Assembly: GCA_964528735.1 (NCBI GenBank) | Contig: CAZGUV010000001.1 | Location: 29,473 to 93,472, forward strand | Direction: 5' to 3' | Origin: CAYNND01 sp964528735 | GTDB taxonomy: Bacteria; Patescibacteriota; Minisyncoccia; Phycocordibacterales; UBA2100 | Length of the DNA stretch: 64,000 bases | The notes under the pieces: generated by a model | What the model was told of the DNA's origin: nothing | Databases searched by the model: none | What the model saw: only the letters and a program-made list of their open reading frames with translations | Shown here: positions 1 through 9,114 of the stretch, piece by piece | Numbering within the stretch: the stretch's first letter is position 1 | Layout: each line of letters begins with the position of its first letter | Program-made: the position numbers and the translations under genes

Positions 1-951
1 GCTCGACAATGCGTCACTCTTACTCAAGAGCAGTGTACACAAGCAGGACGAGAATGGAGTAGTGATACATGCCAAAACCTTTGTAGGGATGGCTCACAAG
101 GACTCATTCGTACAGAATCAGGAGGAAATGTTGTATATCGATGTGGTGCATGCCCTGCATCACATACACGTAATGCAAGCGGGTATTGTGTTGCGCAGAC
201 ACCAGATGGAAGAGAGCGAAGAACGCCTGGGAGTGCGTGCGTTGTCGAAGGAACTCGAGACGAAGGAACCATAGCTGAGGATGGTATACGGTGTGTTGTC
301 GTGAGACAAAGACAACAATGTCTTGCTGGGTGTAACGAGCAGACACACCAATGTATCGATGGTAGGTGCATTGCACGACCTGCAGTCCCACCACCTCAAC
401 AACCGTGTGGTAATCAACCATGTGGACCAGTATACCAGCAACCAAATGGTACAAAGCTTGGACTAGGTTTTGAAAAAGGTCTGACACGTGGACTCATGCA
501 GCAGATGACTCCACAAGAACAAGCTCGGCAGCAGGCGCAGCAAGCAGCAGAACAGGCTCGCCAACAAGCGCTCCAGCAGCAACAGCAGGATCCATACTTG
601 ATGCAGCGACTGATGCAAATGTTCCAACCTCAGCCATTCTCAAACATCTTCGGTTCACAGCCAGTTACAAAAGCTGAGTGTGATTCGTTTGAAATCAATC
701 TTCCTGAGACTCCAGGGGGTCTCTACAGAGCAGAGAAAGGTAAGCCAATCGAAGTGACATGGTCAGTAACCGATGCAAAGCGTGTAACGGTGGACACTAC
801 TCCACGAAGTACAACACGCTACGACCGAGATTCAGATTCAACCGCAATAGTTACACCAAGCAGAGCGGGTACACTCACTATTCGCCTCAAGGTAGATAGC
901 AACCTCTACACAAAAGAGCCGTGCAGAGCGAAGAAGGTGCGGGTACGGTAA
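1..951 (+). CDS. Cys-rich secreted-type protein, 5' end cut by window edge
   Basis: Frame 1 is open from the first base to the TAA at 949-951 (316 codons), so the start lies outside the window and the in-frame GTG at 301 is not the true start. The N-terminal part is Cys-rich with short CxxxC-type spacings. The middle is Gln-rich (about residues 170-205). The C-terminal ~100 residues form a probable beta domain with TVDTTPRSTTRY. The same order of Cys block, Gln linker and beta domain, with matching motifs (GSACVVEGT/GDACVVQGT; VDTTPRSTT/VDTSPKSTT), occurs in the next gene, so the two are tandem paralogues. The disulfide-type Cys content suggests export, but no signal peptide is visible because the start is missing. 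Function unknown. Confidence 0.85.
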   Translation, partial: ARQCVTLTQEQCTQAGREWSSDTCQNLCRDGSQGLIRTESGGNVVYRCGACPASHTRNASGYCVAQTPDGRERRTPGSACVVEGTRDEGTIAEDGIRCVVVRQRQQCLAGCNEQTHQCIDGRCIARPAVPPPQQPCGNQPCGPVYQQPNGTKLGLGFEKGLTRGLMQQMTPQEQARQQAQQAAEQARQQALQQQQQDPYLMQRLMQMFQPQPFSNIFGSQPVTKAECDSFEINLPETPGGLYRAEKGKPIEVTWSVTDAKRVTVDTTPRSTTRYDRDSDSTAIVTPSRAGTLTIRLKVDSNLYTKEPCRAKKVRVR

Positions 952-997
952 CGTCGCGCAAATCCACAGAGTGAGTATGTGAAGCTGTGAATAGTGA

Positions 998-1003
998 TAT
1001 TAT
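998..1003 (+). promoter_or_regulatory. -10 element TATTAT, leaderless start
   Basis: TATTAT ends 6 nt before the ATG at 1010, which would place +1 on the start codon. No Shine-Dalgarno is visible and no clear -35 is seen. Confidence 0.5.
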
Positions 1004-1009
1004 AGATAC

Positions 1010-4000
1010 ATGAATATAAAACTAGGTGTTTTTACGCTCCTCTCATCTCTTTTTTTCTCACTAGCAACTCTCTCCGTTTCTTTGGCAGATGAAATCCCAA
1101 AGATTGGGAATGCACAGTTTCAAAAAAAGTTTGATTGTCAGTATTCGTATAGCCCTACAGGGGCAACAGCTGCTCAGCGAAAAACATTTAATTTTCCCTT
1201 GAATGTCGTAAGCTTGTTTGTTCCCGAAGACAGGCTCTCAATTACGCCTTGTGAAGTCAGTAGTACGAATTTGCTTGAACCAAGACCTAACTTTAGATTT
1301 AGCTTGAAGACTGCTCCGCGGACGTTCCCTAAGTGCTTCGTCCCAGCACTTGAAGAAAACGGCGCACGCCAACTAGATACCTTACTTAGAAAGACGTCTC
1401 CGAATCAGCAAGACTATTCTCAAACCGTACAGTTGCTGGAGGCGGCGAAAACTAGGAAAAATGTAGGCCTCATACTTAACTGTCAGACATATCTTGAGCA
1501 GACTCGACTTGTGTCAGATTACATCAGTGGTGAACAAGCACGAGAGAATGCAACTACACTTGCACAGAGAAGAGAGCGATATGGAAAAAGTACAAACGAT
1601 GGTGGATGTTATGCGGGATGGTGGTCATACTCTTCTTTGAATGGTTGTGATCAGGTAAAGGCTGATATTGATAGGCTCGAAATACAAGAGGCTCGGTATG
1701 AACAACAAGAGCGACGGAGAAGAGATGATGAGCGAACGGGACGTAGGGTGAATCTAAGTTGTTTTTCTGTTGCGCAAAATGCAACAAGTCAGGATATAGA
1801 TAAGGCTGTCTGTGAACACATAAAGCAAGCATGTAACCCAGTATCATTTCCTGCTGTCCGAGAGTTGAATTGTACGAATGCAGGTCAACGTAACCTTTGC
1901 ACAACGACAGGCGGCACCATGACAACGGTTGGTGGTAACCCACGATGCCAATGCCCTGCGGACAAAGAATTTGAGGCGGGTGCTGACGGTGGTTCGTGTA
2001 AGCCAAAAGTTGAATTGGATTGTAAGGATGGAGCTGCGGTAGGTACAAATGAATTTGGCGAGCGTGCCTGTGTCTGTCCAGTGACCGGAGATGACATGCG
2101 GCATATTCAGCCAGTCTATGTGAACGAAAAATGTGAAGTACCTTCTGTGAATACTTGTAGGAGTATGGATAGTCGTGAAAGGTATGTATTCCAAAACAAC
2201 CAGTGCCGTGCATGTCAGCAAGGTCTCTCTATAAATGGCACTGCCTGTGGATGTTTCAAAGGTTATTTCATGTCAGCAGGTGGGTGTACACCGTGCCCTG
2301 CAGGACAAACAACTGATGGGGAAGGTCCAAATACTCAGGCTTCATGTAAGGCTGAGCAGACAGTCCCTGCACCTGTTCCTGAAAATTGTACCGGACAAGG
2401 AGGTACAGCTGGTGAGGGACAAATTAAGCAGGGAAATCGATGTCTCCGTTGTGAGGGTAATTCTGTACCAAATGCGTCAAAAGATGCATGTGTACCGAAT
2501 ACGAATGTACCAGACCCAGCGTGCCGAAGTGGTATACGAAAATCAAACGGTCAGTGTTGTATGAGAGTTGATTTGGAAGCAAACAGATGTCTCGACACAG
2601 ACTCAACCCAGAAAAAACAAGGAGATGCATGTGTGGTGCAAGGAACAAACGAAGAAGGTACTATTGGATCTGATGGTAGAACTTGTGAAGTGAGAAGATG
2701 TCTTTCGGGCTGTCCTTCAGGACAGCAGTGTGTCTCAGGAAGATGCCAAGCACAACAACCGACAACATGTCAGCAAGGACAGATTTTGCAAGGAAACCAA
2801 TGCGTTACAGATCCGCGCGCACAGCAACAAAATGATGAGCAGCGCTGTCGCCAGCAAGGTGGTGAGATGGTCCAAGGCAGATGTGTACCACGTCAGCCAA
2901 ATGCTCAGCAACCAAAACAGCAGCAGCAAGGCAATGGGATGACTCCACAACAGCAACAGCAGATGCAGCAAATGCAGGCGATGCAAGAGTGTCAGATGCG
3001 CCAGCCACCTGGAGCATGGCAGTGGAATGGTTTCCAGTGTCTCCCTAATCCAAACTATCGACCACAGGGGTATGGCGTGCAGCCATCAGTCACAGGAGGC
3101 GTAGTATGTAATTTCTTCGGCGTAGATACCATTGAAGTCCCAGCAGGGGAAAGGTTTAGTGTGACATACGATGTTGCCGGAGCGCGGCGAGAAATTAAAG
3201 TTGATACATCACCAAAATCTACAACTCAATATAGTAGACAAGCTCCAACATCAACAGGGACAACCACAAATAATTCTGTAATGTCACAGTATGGCTATGG
3301 CACAGCGCAAGACCCAAATATGTTTGGTTCAAGCATTGCTCAACAACAGAGTTCAATCCAAGGGCAAGCAACTATAACTGCGCCTAAGAAAAAAGGTAAA
3401 CTTAAGGTAAGTCTTATCATCGATGCGGTCCGACAAAACTCTGAAGCATGTAAGCCAATTGAAGTCACTGTCATCGATGCGGTGCCGCAAGATACATCAG
3501 GCACGTCATCGTACAACAGTGGTGGTGATTCATACCCGGCTACTGCATACGAAAACCAAACTCAAGACCCTGGTCCATCAATCGAGACACCGTCAGAAAT
3601 AATCGCTCAAAATCGCGCAAATGTATCTTCAAAGCAACAGGTTGATTCAGCTCCGGCAGATGATGATGCCTACGCATATCTGTGCCGCACGCTTGGCATT
3701 GGCTGTGCAAAAGATGAACCACCTGTCAGTGAGACACCTCGAATTCGCGACCTCCAAGTCGGCAGAACAAATGAAATCACTATCGACCCTGATGCTGAAG
3801 ATCCCGCTGACTTACCGAACATTGGTGACTTACCAAATGATGGTCAGATACAAAGTAATGGCCAACCGGTCGCCACTGATATAGGTATTGATGGAGACGG
3901 CAAGCAAATCGTTCACAGTGCGATTCTTGATTATCTCGGTGACAATGGTCAGTATGCGCCTCCGATAGGTCCTGGCTCAGACAACTCAGGAGTACTTAAT

Positions 4001-4111
4001 TCAAGCGATGATCAAGGTCCTGAAAAAACAGAGGATAGAGTAGGAAAATTTACGCGACTCTGGAGATGGTTCTTAAACCTCCTTGGCTTTGGCCCCGAAT
4101 ACGTTGGGTAG
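1010..4111 (+). CDS. Large Cys-rich secreted protein, 1033 aa
   Basis: The ATG follows a -10 hexamer by 6 nt. Residues 1-26 form a signal peptide (basic start, hydrophobic core, then SLADE), so the protein is probably exported. The central part (about 240-620) is packed with CxxC/CxC patterns resembling EGF or receptor-like Cys modules. It is followed by a Gln-rich low-complexity linker (about 600-690), then a beta domain around VDTSPKSTTQYS related to the C-terminus of the preceding protein. The tail is acidic and Asp/Pro-rich and ends in a short hydrophobic, Trp-containing stretch (GKFTRLWRWFLNLLGFG). A surface or adhesion role is inferred only from architecture. No enzyme motif was recognised. 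A terminator follows. Confidence 0.85.
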   Translation: MNIKLGVFTLLSSLFFSLATLSVSLADEIPKIGNAQFQKKFDCQYSYSPTGATAAQRKTFNFPLNVVSLFVPEDRLSITPCEVSSTNLLEPRPNFRFSLKTAPRTFPKCFVPALEENGARQLDTLLRKTSPNQQDYSQTVQLLEAAKTRKNVGLILNCQTYLEQTRLVSDYISGEQARENATTLAQRRERYGKSTNDGGCYAGWWSYSSLNGCDQVKADIDRLEIQEARYEQQERRRRDDERTGRRVNLSCFSVAQNATSQDIDKAVCEHIKQACNPVSFPAVRELNCTNAGQRNLCTTTGGTMTTVGGNPRCQCPADKEFEAGADGGSCKPKVELDCKDGAAVGTNEFGERACVCPVTGDDMRHIQPVYVNEKCEVPSVNTCRSMDSRERYVFQNNQCRACQQGLSINGTACGCFKGYFMSAGGCTPCPAGQTTDGEGPNTQASCKAEQTVPAPVPENCTGQGGTAGEGQIKQGNRCLRCEGNSVPNASKDACVPNTNVPDPACRSGIRKSNGQCCMRVDLEANRCLDTDSTQKKQGDACVVQGTNEEGTIGSDGRTCEVRRCLSGCPSGQQCVSGRCQAQQPTTCQQGQILQGNQCVTDPRAQQQNDEQRCRQQGGEMVQGRCVPRQPNAQQPKQQQQGNGMTPQQQQQMQQMQAMQECQMRQPPGAWQWNGFQCLPNPNYRPQGYGVQPSVTGGVVCNFFGVDTIEVPAGERFSVTYDVAGARREIKVDTSPKSTTQYSRQAPTSTGTTTNNSVMSQYGYGTAQDPNMFGSSIAQQQSSIQGQATITAPKKKGKLKVSLIIDAVRQNSEACKPIEVTVIDAVPQDTSGTSSYNSGGDSYPATAYENQTQDPGPSIETPSEIIAQNRANVSSKQQVDSAPADDDAYAYLCRTLGIGCAKDEPPVSETPRIRDLQVGRTNEITIDPDAEDPADLPNIGDLPNDGQIQSNGQPVATDIGIDGDGKQIVHSAILDYLGDNGQYAPPIGPGSDNSGVLNSSDDQGPEKTEDRVGKFTRLWRWFLNLLGFGPEYVG

Positions 4112-4120
4112 AATTGATAC

Positions 4121-4148
4121 AAAGCGCCACATCAGTGGCGCTTTTTTT
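4121..4148 (+). terminator. Rho-independent terminator
   Basis: A perfect stem AAAGCGCCAC / GTGGCGCTTT with loop ATCA runs straight into a T tract. It ends the Cys-rich transcript and separates it from the pyrimidine genes. Confidence 0.92.
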
Positions 4149-4201
4149 GCTTTTCACTTCAATTTGAATTTGTTAGAAAATGATGATAGTATGCAGTTTT
4201 A

Positions 4202-5221
4202 ATGGATGGTACAAAAAAAGACTTTATTTCATTAGGAGCCGAGCACGCTCATCTGCTCACCGTACGAGGCAAGCGAGATCTTTCATTCTTCGATCTCTAT
4301 TCAATCAATCAGGTCACAAGTAGTGACCTTTCTTTATTAAACGACGTTGCGCGCGCGTTTCGTGATTACAAGACCTATAAGTTTTCTTTTAGTAAGGGTA
4401 TTTCGCAGATAAATGCCTTTTTTGAACCATCAACGAGAACTATGTCTAGTTTCGATCTTGCTGCAAAGCAACTCTCGATGGATACCACCAGTATTAGTGG
4501 CAACAGTTCAGTTCAGAAAGGTGAGAGTTATCTCGATACGGTGCAAACGGTCGACTCATACAATGTTGGAGTTATTGTCATCCGCTCAAAGGAGTCAGGT
4601 GTTGCTGAAATGGCAGCGCGTCACACGCAGGCATCGGTCATTAACGCTGGTGATGGATGGCACGAACATCCTACCCAAGCACTTCTCGATGGGCTCACGA
4701 TGCTAGACCGCGCTGGTACAAAAGATCTCAAAGGAAAGGTGGTTGTGATTGTCGGTGATATTGTCCACTCTCGAGTTTTTGGTTCACTCGTGCGGTTGCT
4801 TAAAATGCTCAAGGCTGAGATACGAGTTGCAGCGCCACAGACACTTCTTCCAAAGCATGTAGAAAAATTTGGAGTTAAAACATACTACTCGGTTGAAGAA
4901 GCACTCACGGGAGCTGATTTTGTATACGCATTGAGGGTGCAGGGCGAGCGTGGTGCCAATGGCTTTATCCCAACACTTCGTGAATATTCAAAGATGTTTG
5001 GTATTTCTCGAAAGCGCCTTGATCTTGCAAAGAAGGATGCAATCCTGATGCACCCTGGACCGGTGATTCGCGATATTGACGTACACTCAGCACTATCAGC
5101 AGTCGATGAGCAGTCATATATCTTACGACAAGTAGAGAATGGTATGGCAATACGCAAAGCGCTACTCTGGCTCATTTCCGACAGACTTGATGAACGACGA
5201 AAGACATTTAGAAGAAAATAG
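4202..5221 (+). CDS. pyrB: Aspartate carbamoyltransferase catalytic chain
   Basis: Joins carbamoyl phosphate to aspartate, the first committed step of UMP synthesis. At 339 aa it has a slightly extended N-terminus compared with typical catalytic chains of about 310 aa. Visible motifs: the carbamoyl-phosphate loop FFEPSTRT (73-80), the QKGES lysine loop (105-109), HPTQALLD (156-163), RVQGER (245-250) and HPGP (284-287). The usual STRTR is STRTM here, so the first arginine is kept and the second replaced by Met. No pyrI regulatory chain is nearby, so it is likely unregulated by nucleotides. First gene of the pyrB-C-D-E-F-prs series. No clear Shine-Dalgarno; an AT-rich TAGTAT lies 8 nt upstream of the ATG. 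Confidence 0.95.
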   Translation: MDGTKKDFISLGAEHAHLLTVRGKRDLSFFDLYSINQVTSSDLSLLNDVARAFRDYKTYKFSFSKGISQINAFFEPSTRTMSSFDLAAKQLSMDTTSISGNSSVQKGESYLDTVQTVDSYNVGVIVIRSKESGVAEMAARHTQASVINAGDGWHEHPTQALLDGLTMLDRAGTKDLKGKVVVIVGDIVHSRVFGSLVRLLKMLKAEIRVAAPQTLLPKHVEKFGVKTYYSVEEALTGADFVYALRVQGERGANGFIPTLREYSKMFGISRKRLDLAKKDAILMHPGPVIRDIDVHSALSAVDEQSYILRQVENGMAIRKALLWLISDRLDERRKTFRRK

Positions 5222-5229
5222 CATATACC

Positions 5230-6548
5230 ATGAAGACACTACTTATACGAGGAGGACGAGTTATAGACCCTGCAAACAAACTTGATGGTACTTACGATAT
5301 TTTCGTAAAGGATGGAAAAATTGCAAAGGTGGCAAAGAAAATAAACGAAAAAGCTCAAGAGACAATAGACGCAAAAGGACTACTTGTGACACCTGGGCTC
5401 ATCGATATGCAAGTGCATTTTCGTGAACCTGGGCGAGAAGATAGAGNNNNNNNNNNGATAGAGAGACACTCGAAACTGGTTCGATGGCGGCACTTGCGGG
5501 TGGGGTTACTTCAGTTGTCACAATGCCCAATGTCACTCCAGTTGCAGACAATCAGACGGTCATTGAGTTTATACTCAAGCGTGCAAAGGAGTTAAACCTC
5601 ATAAACATTTTCCCGACTGGTTCAATCACAAAAAAGCAGGAAGGAACGACGCTCTCAGAAATTAACGAATTGAAGCGTTCAGGCGCGATTGCCGTCACTG
5701 ATGATGGTTCTGATGTGCAGGACGAAGGCCTTTTGAAGCGAGCACTTGAGTACACAAAAACAGTAGATGTACTTTTGATGTCACACTGTGAGACTGAAGA
5801 TTTGACTGAAGGAGGGGTTATGCACGAGGGATGGGTATCTACGCAACTCGGACTTCCAGGCATACCAGCACTTTCGGAAGACATGGCAGTCTACAAGAAC
5901 ATTCTACTCGCTGAAGAGACAGGAGCGCGTCTCCACCTACTCCACAATTCGACTGCAGGTGCTGTTCGCGCCATTCGAGAAGCGAAAAAGCGTGGGGCAA
6001 AAAACATATCTGCGGAAGCATGCGTTCAGCACTTTTCACTTACCGACGAAGAATGCATTGGCTACAACACAAATGCAAAAATGTACCCACCACTTCGTTC
6101 GGAAGAGCATCTTGAGGCGGTTATCGCCGGAATAAAGGATGGTACAATTGATGCGATAACAACTGATCACGCACCCCACATCGAGCCAGACAAGATAAAA
6201 ACATTTCAAGACGCAGCATTTGGGTTTGTTGGGCTTGAGACAAGTTTTGCGGTCGTGAACACATACCTCGTGAAGACAAAAAAAGTTCCGCTCGTGACAT
6301 GTATTCAGAAAATGACTATAGGACCCGCACAGATACTGAGAATCAACAAGGGCACACTCTCTGTGGGTGCAGATGCAGATATCGCGCTATTCGACCTCGA
6401 TGCAGAGTGGGTGGTGAATGAGAAGAAATTCTTCTCAAAAGGAAAAAATTCACCGTATATCGGTAAGAAGCTCACTGGAAAGGCGGTTCAAACAATAGTG
6501 GGTGGTATGACTAAGTATAAGGATGGGAAAATCGTAGCAAATTCGTAG
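5230..6548 (+). CDS. pyrC: Dihydroorotase (interrupted by a run of N)
   Basis: Cyclises carbamoyl-aspartate to dihydroorotate. The N-terminal part carries GLIDMQVHFREPG (metal-binding HxR in place of the usual HxH). After the gap come ETLETGSMAALAGGVT, the DDGSD segment, and ITTDHAPH with the conserved Asp. Ten N at 5447-5456 break the frame. The bases GATAGAG occur on both sides of the N. Removing the N plus one copy (17 nt) restores one frame, reading GREDR-ETLETG exactly as expected for the family, so the gene is probably intact. Starts 8 nt after pyrB. Amidohydrolase family, about 434 aa after repair. Confidence 0.93.
5447..5456. other. Scaffold gap (10 N) inside pyrC, probably false
   Basis: The flanks share GATAGAG, and merging them restores both frame and family sequence. 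The contigs therefore most likely overlap rather than being separated by missing bases. Confidence 0.85.
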
Positions 6549-6561
6549 TATACTTGCCCGT

Positions 6562-7635
6562 ATGATACACGTTCCATTCTACGATCCAGGGAAGACATAC
6601 TACGAAAACCTTGAGCATGGACCCTTTGGTGCGTTTACAGATTCAGAAGTTGTTCCGCGCGGAGACTCAAAGTTCTCGTTTCTTGGGCATCCAATCAGCT
6701 ATCCACTCGGTATTCCTGCTGGCCCGCTGCTTGACAGTAAATTCATAAAGGCAGCATTCGAAAAAGGTTTTGATGTGCCAGTCTACAAGACGGTCAGAGC
6801 AGAAAAGTTCCCATGTCATCCATTTCCAAATGTGCTTGCAGTGCATGTTGAGGGAGATTTAACGCTCGAAAAAATGAGTTCACCGCTCCTTGCAGATGCC
6901 ATGTATGCAGAGCCTCTTTCAATTACAAATTCATTTGGTGTCCCGTCACGCTCCGCTGGAGAATGGCAAGCTGACGTAAAAAAGGCAATCGCGATGGCAG
7001 GTGATGGGCAAGTCATGGTCATGAGTTGTATGGGCACTGTGCATGAAGGTCAGACCAAAGAACAATTTATTGCTGACTATGTAAAGTCTGCACAACTATC
7101 AGTCGCAACTGGTGCAAAAATTCTTGAAATAAACCTTTCATGCCCTAACATTGGTAATGAAGGCTTGGTTTGCTACAACATCGACATGACACGAGACGTA
7201 ACTCAGGCAATACGAAAAGTAATTGGTGCAACACCACTAGTGCTTAAGGTTGGATATTTCACTGATGACGCTCAGCTCGAAGAGCTTGTGGCAATTGCAG
7301 ATGAGTACGCGGACGGCATTTCAAGTATCAACACACTCCAAGCGACGATTGTTAACAATGATGGTGAGCAAGCGCTCCCTGGCCCAAACCGTGTGAAAAG
7401 CGGTGTGTGTGGTGCGAGTATTACCTGGGCAGGTCTCTCAATGGTAGAACGTCTCGAGAAATTGCGCACAAAGCGTGCTTCGAAGTACGCAATTGTTGGG
7501 TGTGGTGGTGTTATGAACGCTGAACACTTTCGAGCGTACCGAGACAGGGGAGCGGATGTAGTGATGTCAGCAACAGGCGCAATGTGGAATCCATATCTTG
7601 CAAAAGATATCCGCACCGCTTACCCAAACGGATAA
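6562..7635 (+). CDS. pyrD: Dihydroorotate dehydrogenase, class 1-like
   Basis: Oxidises dihydroorotate to orotate with FMN. A 357-aa TIM-barrel protein with the family motif NLSCPN at 191-196. Cys194 stands where class 1 enzymes carry the catalytic Cys (class 2 uses Ser), and no N-terminal membrane helix is seen, so a soluble class 1-like enzyme is inferred. Glycine-rich FMN phosphate segments appear as VGCGGV and MSATGA near the C-terminus. TATACT at 6549-6554 lies 7 nt before the ATG and just after the pyrC stop, suggesting an internal leaderless promoter. pyrE follows after 2 nt. I see no pyrK-type partner subunit, so the electron acceptor cannot be named. Confidence 0.9.
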   Translation: MIHVPFYDPGKTYYENLEHGPFGAFTDSEVVPRGDSKFSFLGHPISYPLGIPAGPLLDSKFIKAAFEKGFDVPVYKTVRAEKFPCHPFPNVLAVHVEGDLTLEKMSSPLLADAMYAEPLSITNSFGVPSRSAGEWQADVKKAIAMAGDGQVMVMSCMGTVHEGQTKEQFIADYVKSAQLSVATGAKILEINLSCPNIGNEGLVCYNIDMTRDVTQAIRKVIGATPLVLKVGYFTDDAQLEELVAIADEYADGISSINTLQATIVNNDGEQALPGPNRVKSGVCGASITWAGLSMVERLEKLRTKRASKYAIVGCGGVMNAEHFRAYRDRGADVVMSATGAMWNPYLAKDIRTAYPNG

Positions 7636-7637
7636 AC

Positions 7638-8291
7638 ATGAAACCAGAACCACGCAATATCAAAATCTTCTCGAAAAGCGCCCATATTGAGGAGATGCTC
7701 ACATCATTTGGGGTAGTGCAAAAAGGCCATTTTGAATACAAAAAAGTTGCGCCTGACGGCACACGTCTTCGGGGTGAGTACTACATAAACTTTCGCATGC
7801 TCACTACTCCTCAAGAGATGTTGCTCGCCCCACTCTATTGGGAAGCAATAAATGAATTTTTTGGTGATAAAAAGCAATCACTGATTATTGTTGGGGTCGC
7901 ATACGCGACTATTGCATTTGCAAAGATAATTCAGACACTCGGCTTTGAATCATCACACATTGAATACGCCTACGCTGAGAAACGAGATGGAAAGCTCGGA
8001 CTCTATGATGCTCAGGCAGAGAAATGTAGAGGAAAGCATGTACTGTTTCTTGAAGATGTGTGCAACAATGGCGCGTCGCTTTCAGAGCTCTCATCATACT
8101 GTGAGTCAAACAAGAGCGATCTTGGTATCAAAGGCTACTCGGTCCTCTACGGCGTGCATCGTGGGCATACATTTCCGGAGATTCCACAGAATGAGATTTA
8201 TGCAATGTGCATGATGTATGCTCCGGCGTATCATGTATCTGAGCTTCCCGCAGAGATTGCAGAGAGGCCGTTAAAGGCGTACAAAAAATAG
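7638..8291 (+). CDS. pyrE: Orotate phosphoribosyltransferase-like protein
   Basis: Transfers ribose-5-phosphate from PRPP to orotate to give OMP. The ATG at 7638, 2 nt after the pyrD stop, is preferred over an upstream start that overlaps pyrD. The PRPP-binding loop is VLFLEDVCNNGASL (about residues 135-148), the type I PRTase signature with the acidic pair as Glu-Asp rather than Asp-Asp and NNG in place of the usual TTG. Identity as PyrE rests on this loop, on length (217 aa), and on its place between pyrD and pyrF. Another PRTase is possible but unlikely. pyrF begins 1 nt after its stop. Confidence 0.83.
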   Translation: MKPEPRNIKIFSKSAHIEEMLTSFGVVQKGHFEYKKVAPDGTRLRGEYYINFRMLTTPQEMLLAPLYWEAINEFFGDKKQSLIIVGVAYATIAFAKIIQTLGFESSHIEYAYAEKRDGKLGLYDAQAEKCRGKHVLFLEDVCNNGASLSELSSYCESNKSDLGIKGYSVLYGVHRGHTFPEIPQNEIYAMCMMYAPAYHVSELPAEIAERPLKAYKK

Positions 8292-8292
8292 C

Positions 8293-9108
8293 ATGAGCTC
8301 ATTCACCGAACAGTGGCACAAAACTCGCGAAAGAACAGGTTCGATACTTATAGCGGGTCTCGATCCAGCGCTTTCTGGAATGCGTGACAAGAATGCACTA
8401 CCGGAAGGCAGCAACGTACGTGATTGGTGCATGCAGTATGTTGAAGCGGTTGCACCGCATGTTGCTGGTATAAAATGTAACCCTGCATACTATCAGTATC
8501 CCGACGGTCTCGCGCTAATGGAAGAAATAGTCGCTCTCAGTAAGGCTCATGGCCTGCTCACTATAATTGACTATAAAGTATCTGATATAGGTTCAACAAA
8601 TGATTCATGGCTTTATTTTGGTAGAAAAATGGGATTTGATGCGGTCACGGGAGCTCCGTACGCTGGGAACATTGAAGAGTTGATTGAGCAGGCACACGAG
8701 CGCGAGTTGGGTGTTTTTACCATGGCTTTGATGAGTAATCCTGAGTACGAAAGTGAAATGCTCTACCGTGACGGCGAAGTGCCACTCTACGAGACTCGTA
8801 TCACTCGTTCGATTGAATCAGGTGCCGACGGTATTGTTATCGGTGGTACATTTCTTTCCTCAAACCCGCACTTTCAAAAAGCGCTCGAACTTACAAAGAA
8901 CACAAGTACTTTGTATTTAGTACCAGGTCTGGGCGCTCAGGGCGGCACGGTTTCTGCATTTTCATCATCAGGAATTGATATGAAGCGATGCTTGCTGAAT
9001 GTTGGCAGAGGTCTTATGTTTCCAAATGGACAGCGTTCAACAAAAGAGGAGCAAGCAGCAGCGGCGCTGGCATATAAGAATGAGATATATCAGTTTTACA
9101 AGCAATAA
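8293..9108 (+). CDS. pyrF: Orotidine 5'-phosphate decarboxylase
   Basis: Converts OMP to UMP, the final step of the pathway. The 271-aa barrel shows AGLDPAL near residue 21, a conserved Lys in GIKCNPAYYQ, and the catalytic segment IIDYKVSDIGST, matching the Asp-Lys-x-x-Asp core. GLGAQGG and NVGRGLMFP near the C-terminus form the phosphate-binding region, and the length fits the longer PyrF type. It abuts pyrE and is followed after 6 nt by prs, so co-transcription is likely. Confidence 0.93.
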   Translation: MSSFTEQWHKTRERTGSILIAGLDPALSGMRDKNALPEGSNVRDWCMQYVEAVAPHVAGIKCNPAYYQYPDGLALMEEIVALSKAHGLLTIIDYKVSDIGSTNDSWLYFGRKMGFDAVTGAPYAGNIEELIEQAHERELGVFTMALMSNPEYESEMLYRDGEVPLYETRITRSIESGADGIVIGGTFLSSNPHFQKALELTKNTSTLYLVPGLGAQGGTVSAFSSSGIDMKRCLLNVGRGLMFPNGQRSTKEEQAAAALAYKNEIYQFYKQ

Positions 9109-9114
9109 TCACTT

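Noticed and set aside
1554..2221. Minus-strand ORFs of 219 and 125 aa
   Set aside because: They lie inside the Cys-rich gene, are rich in His/Tyr/Cys from reverse reading, and have no start signals.
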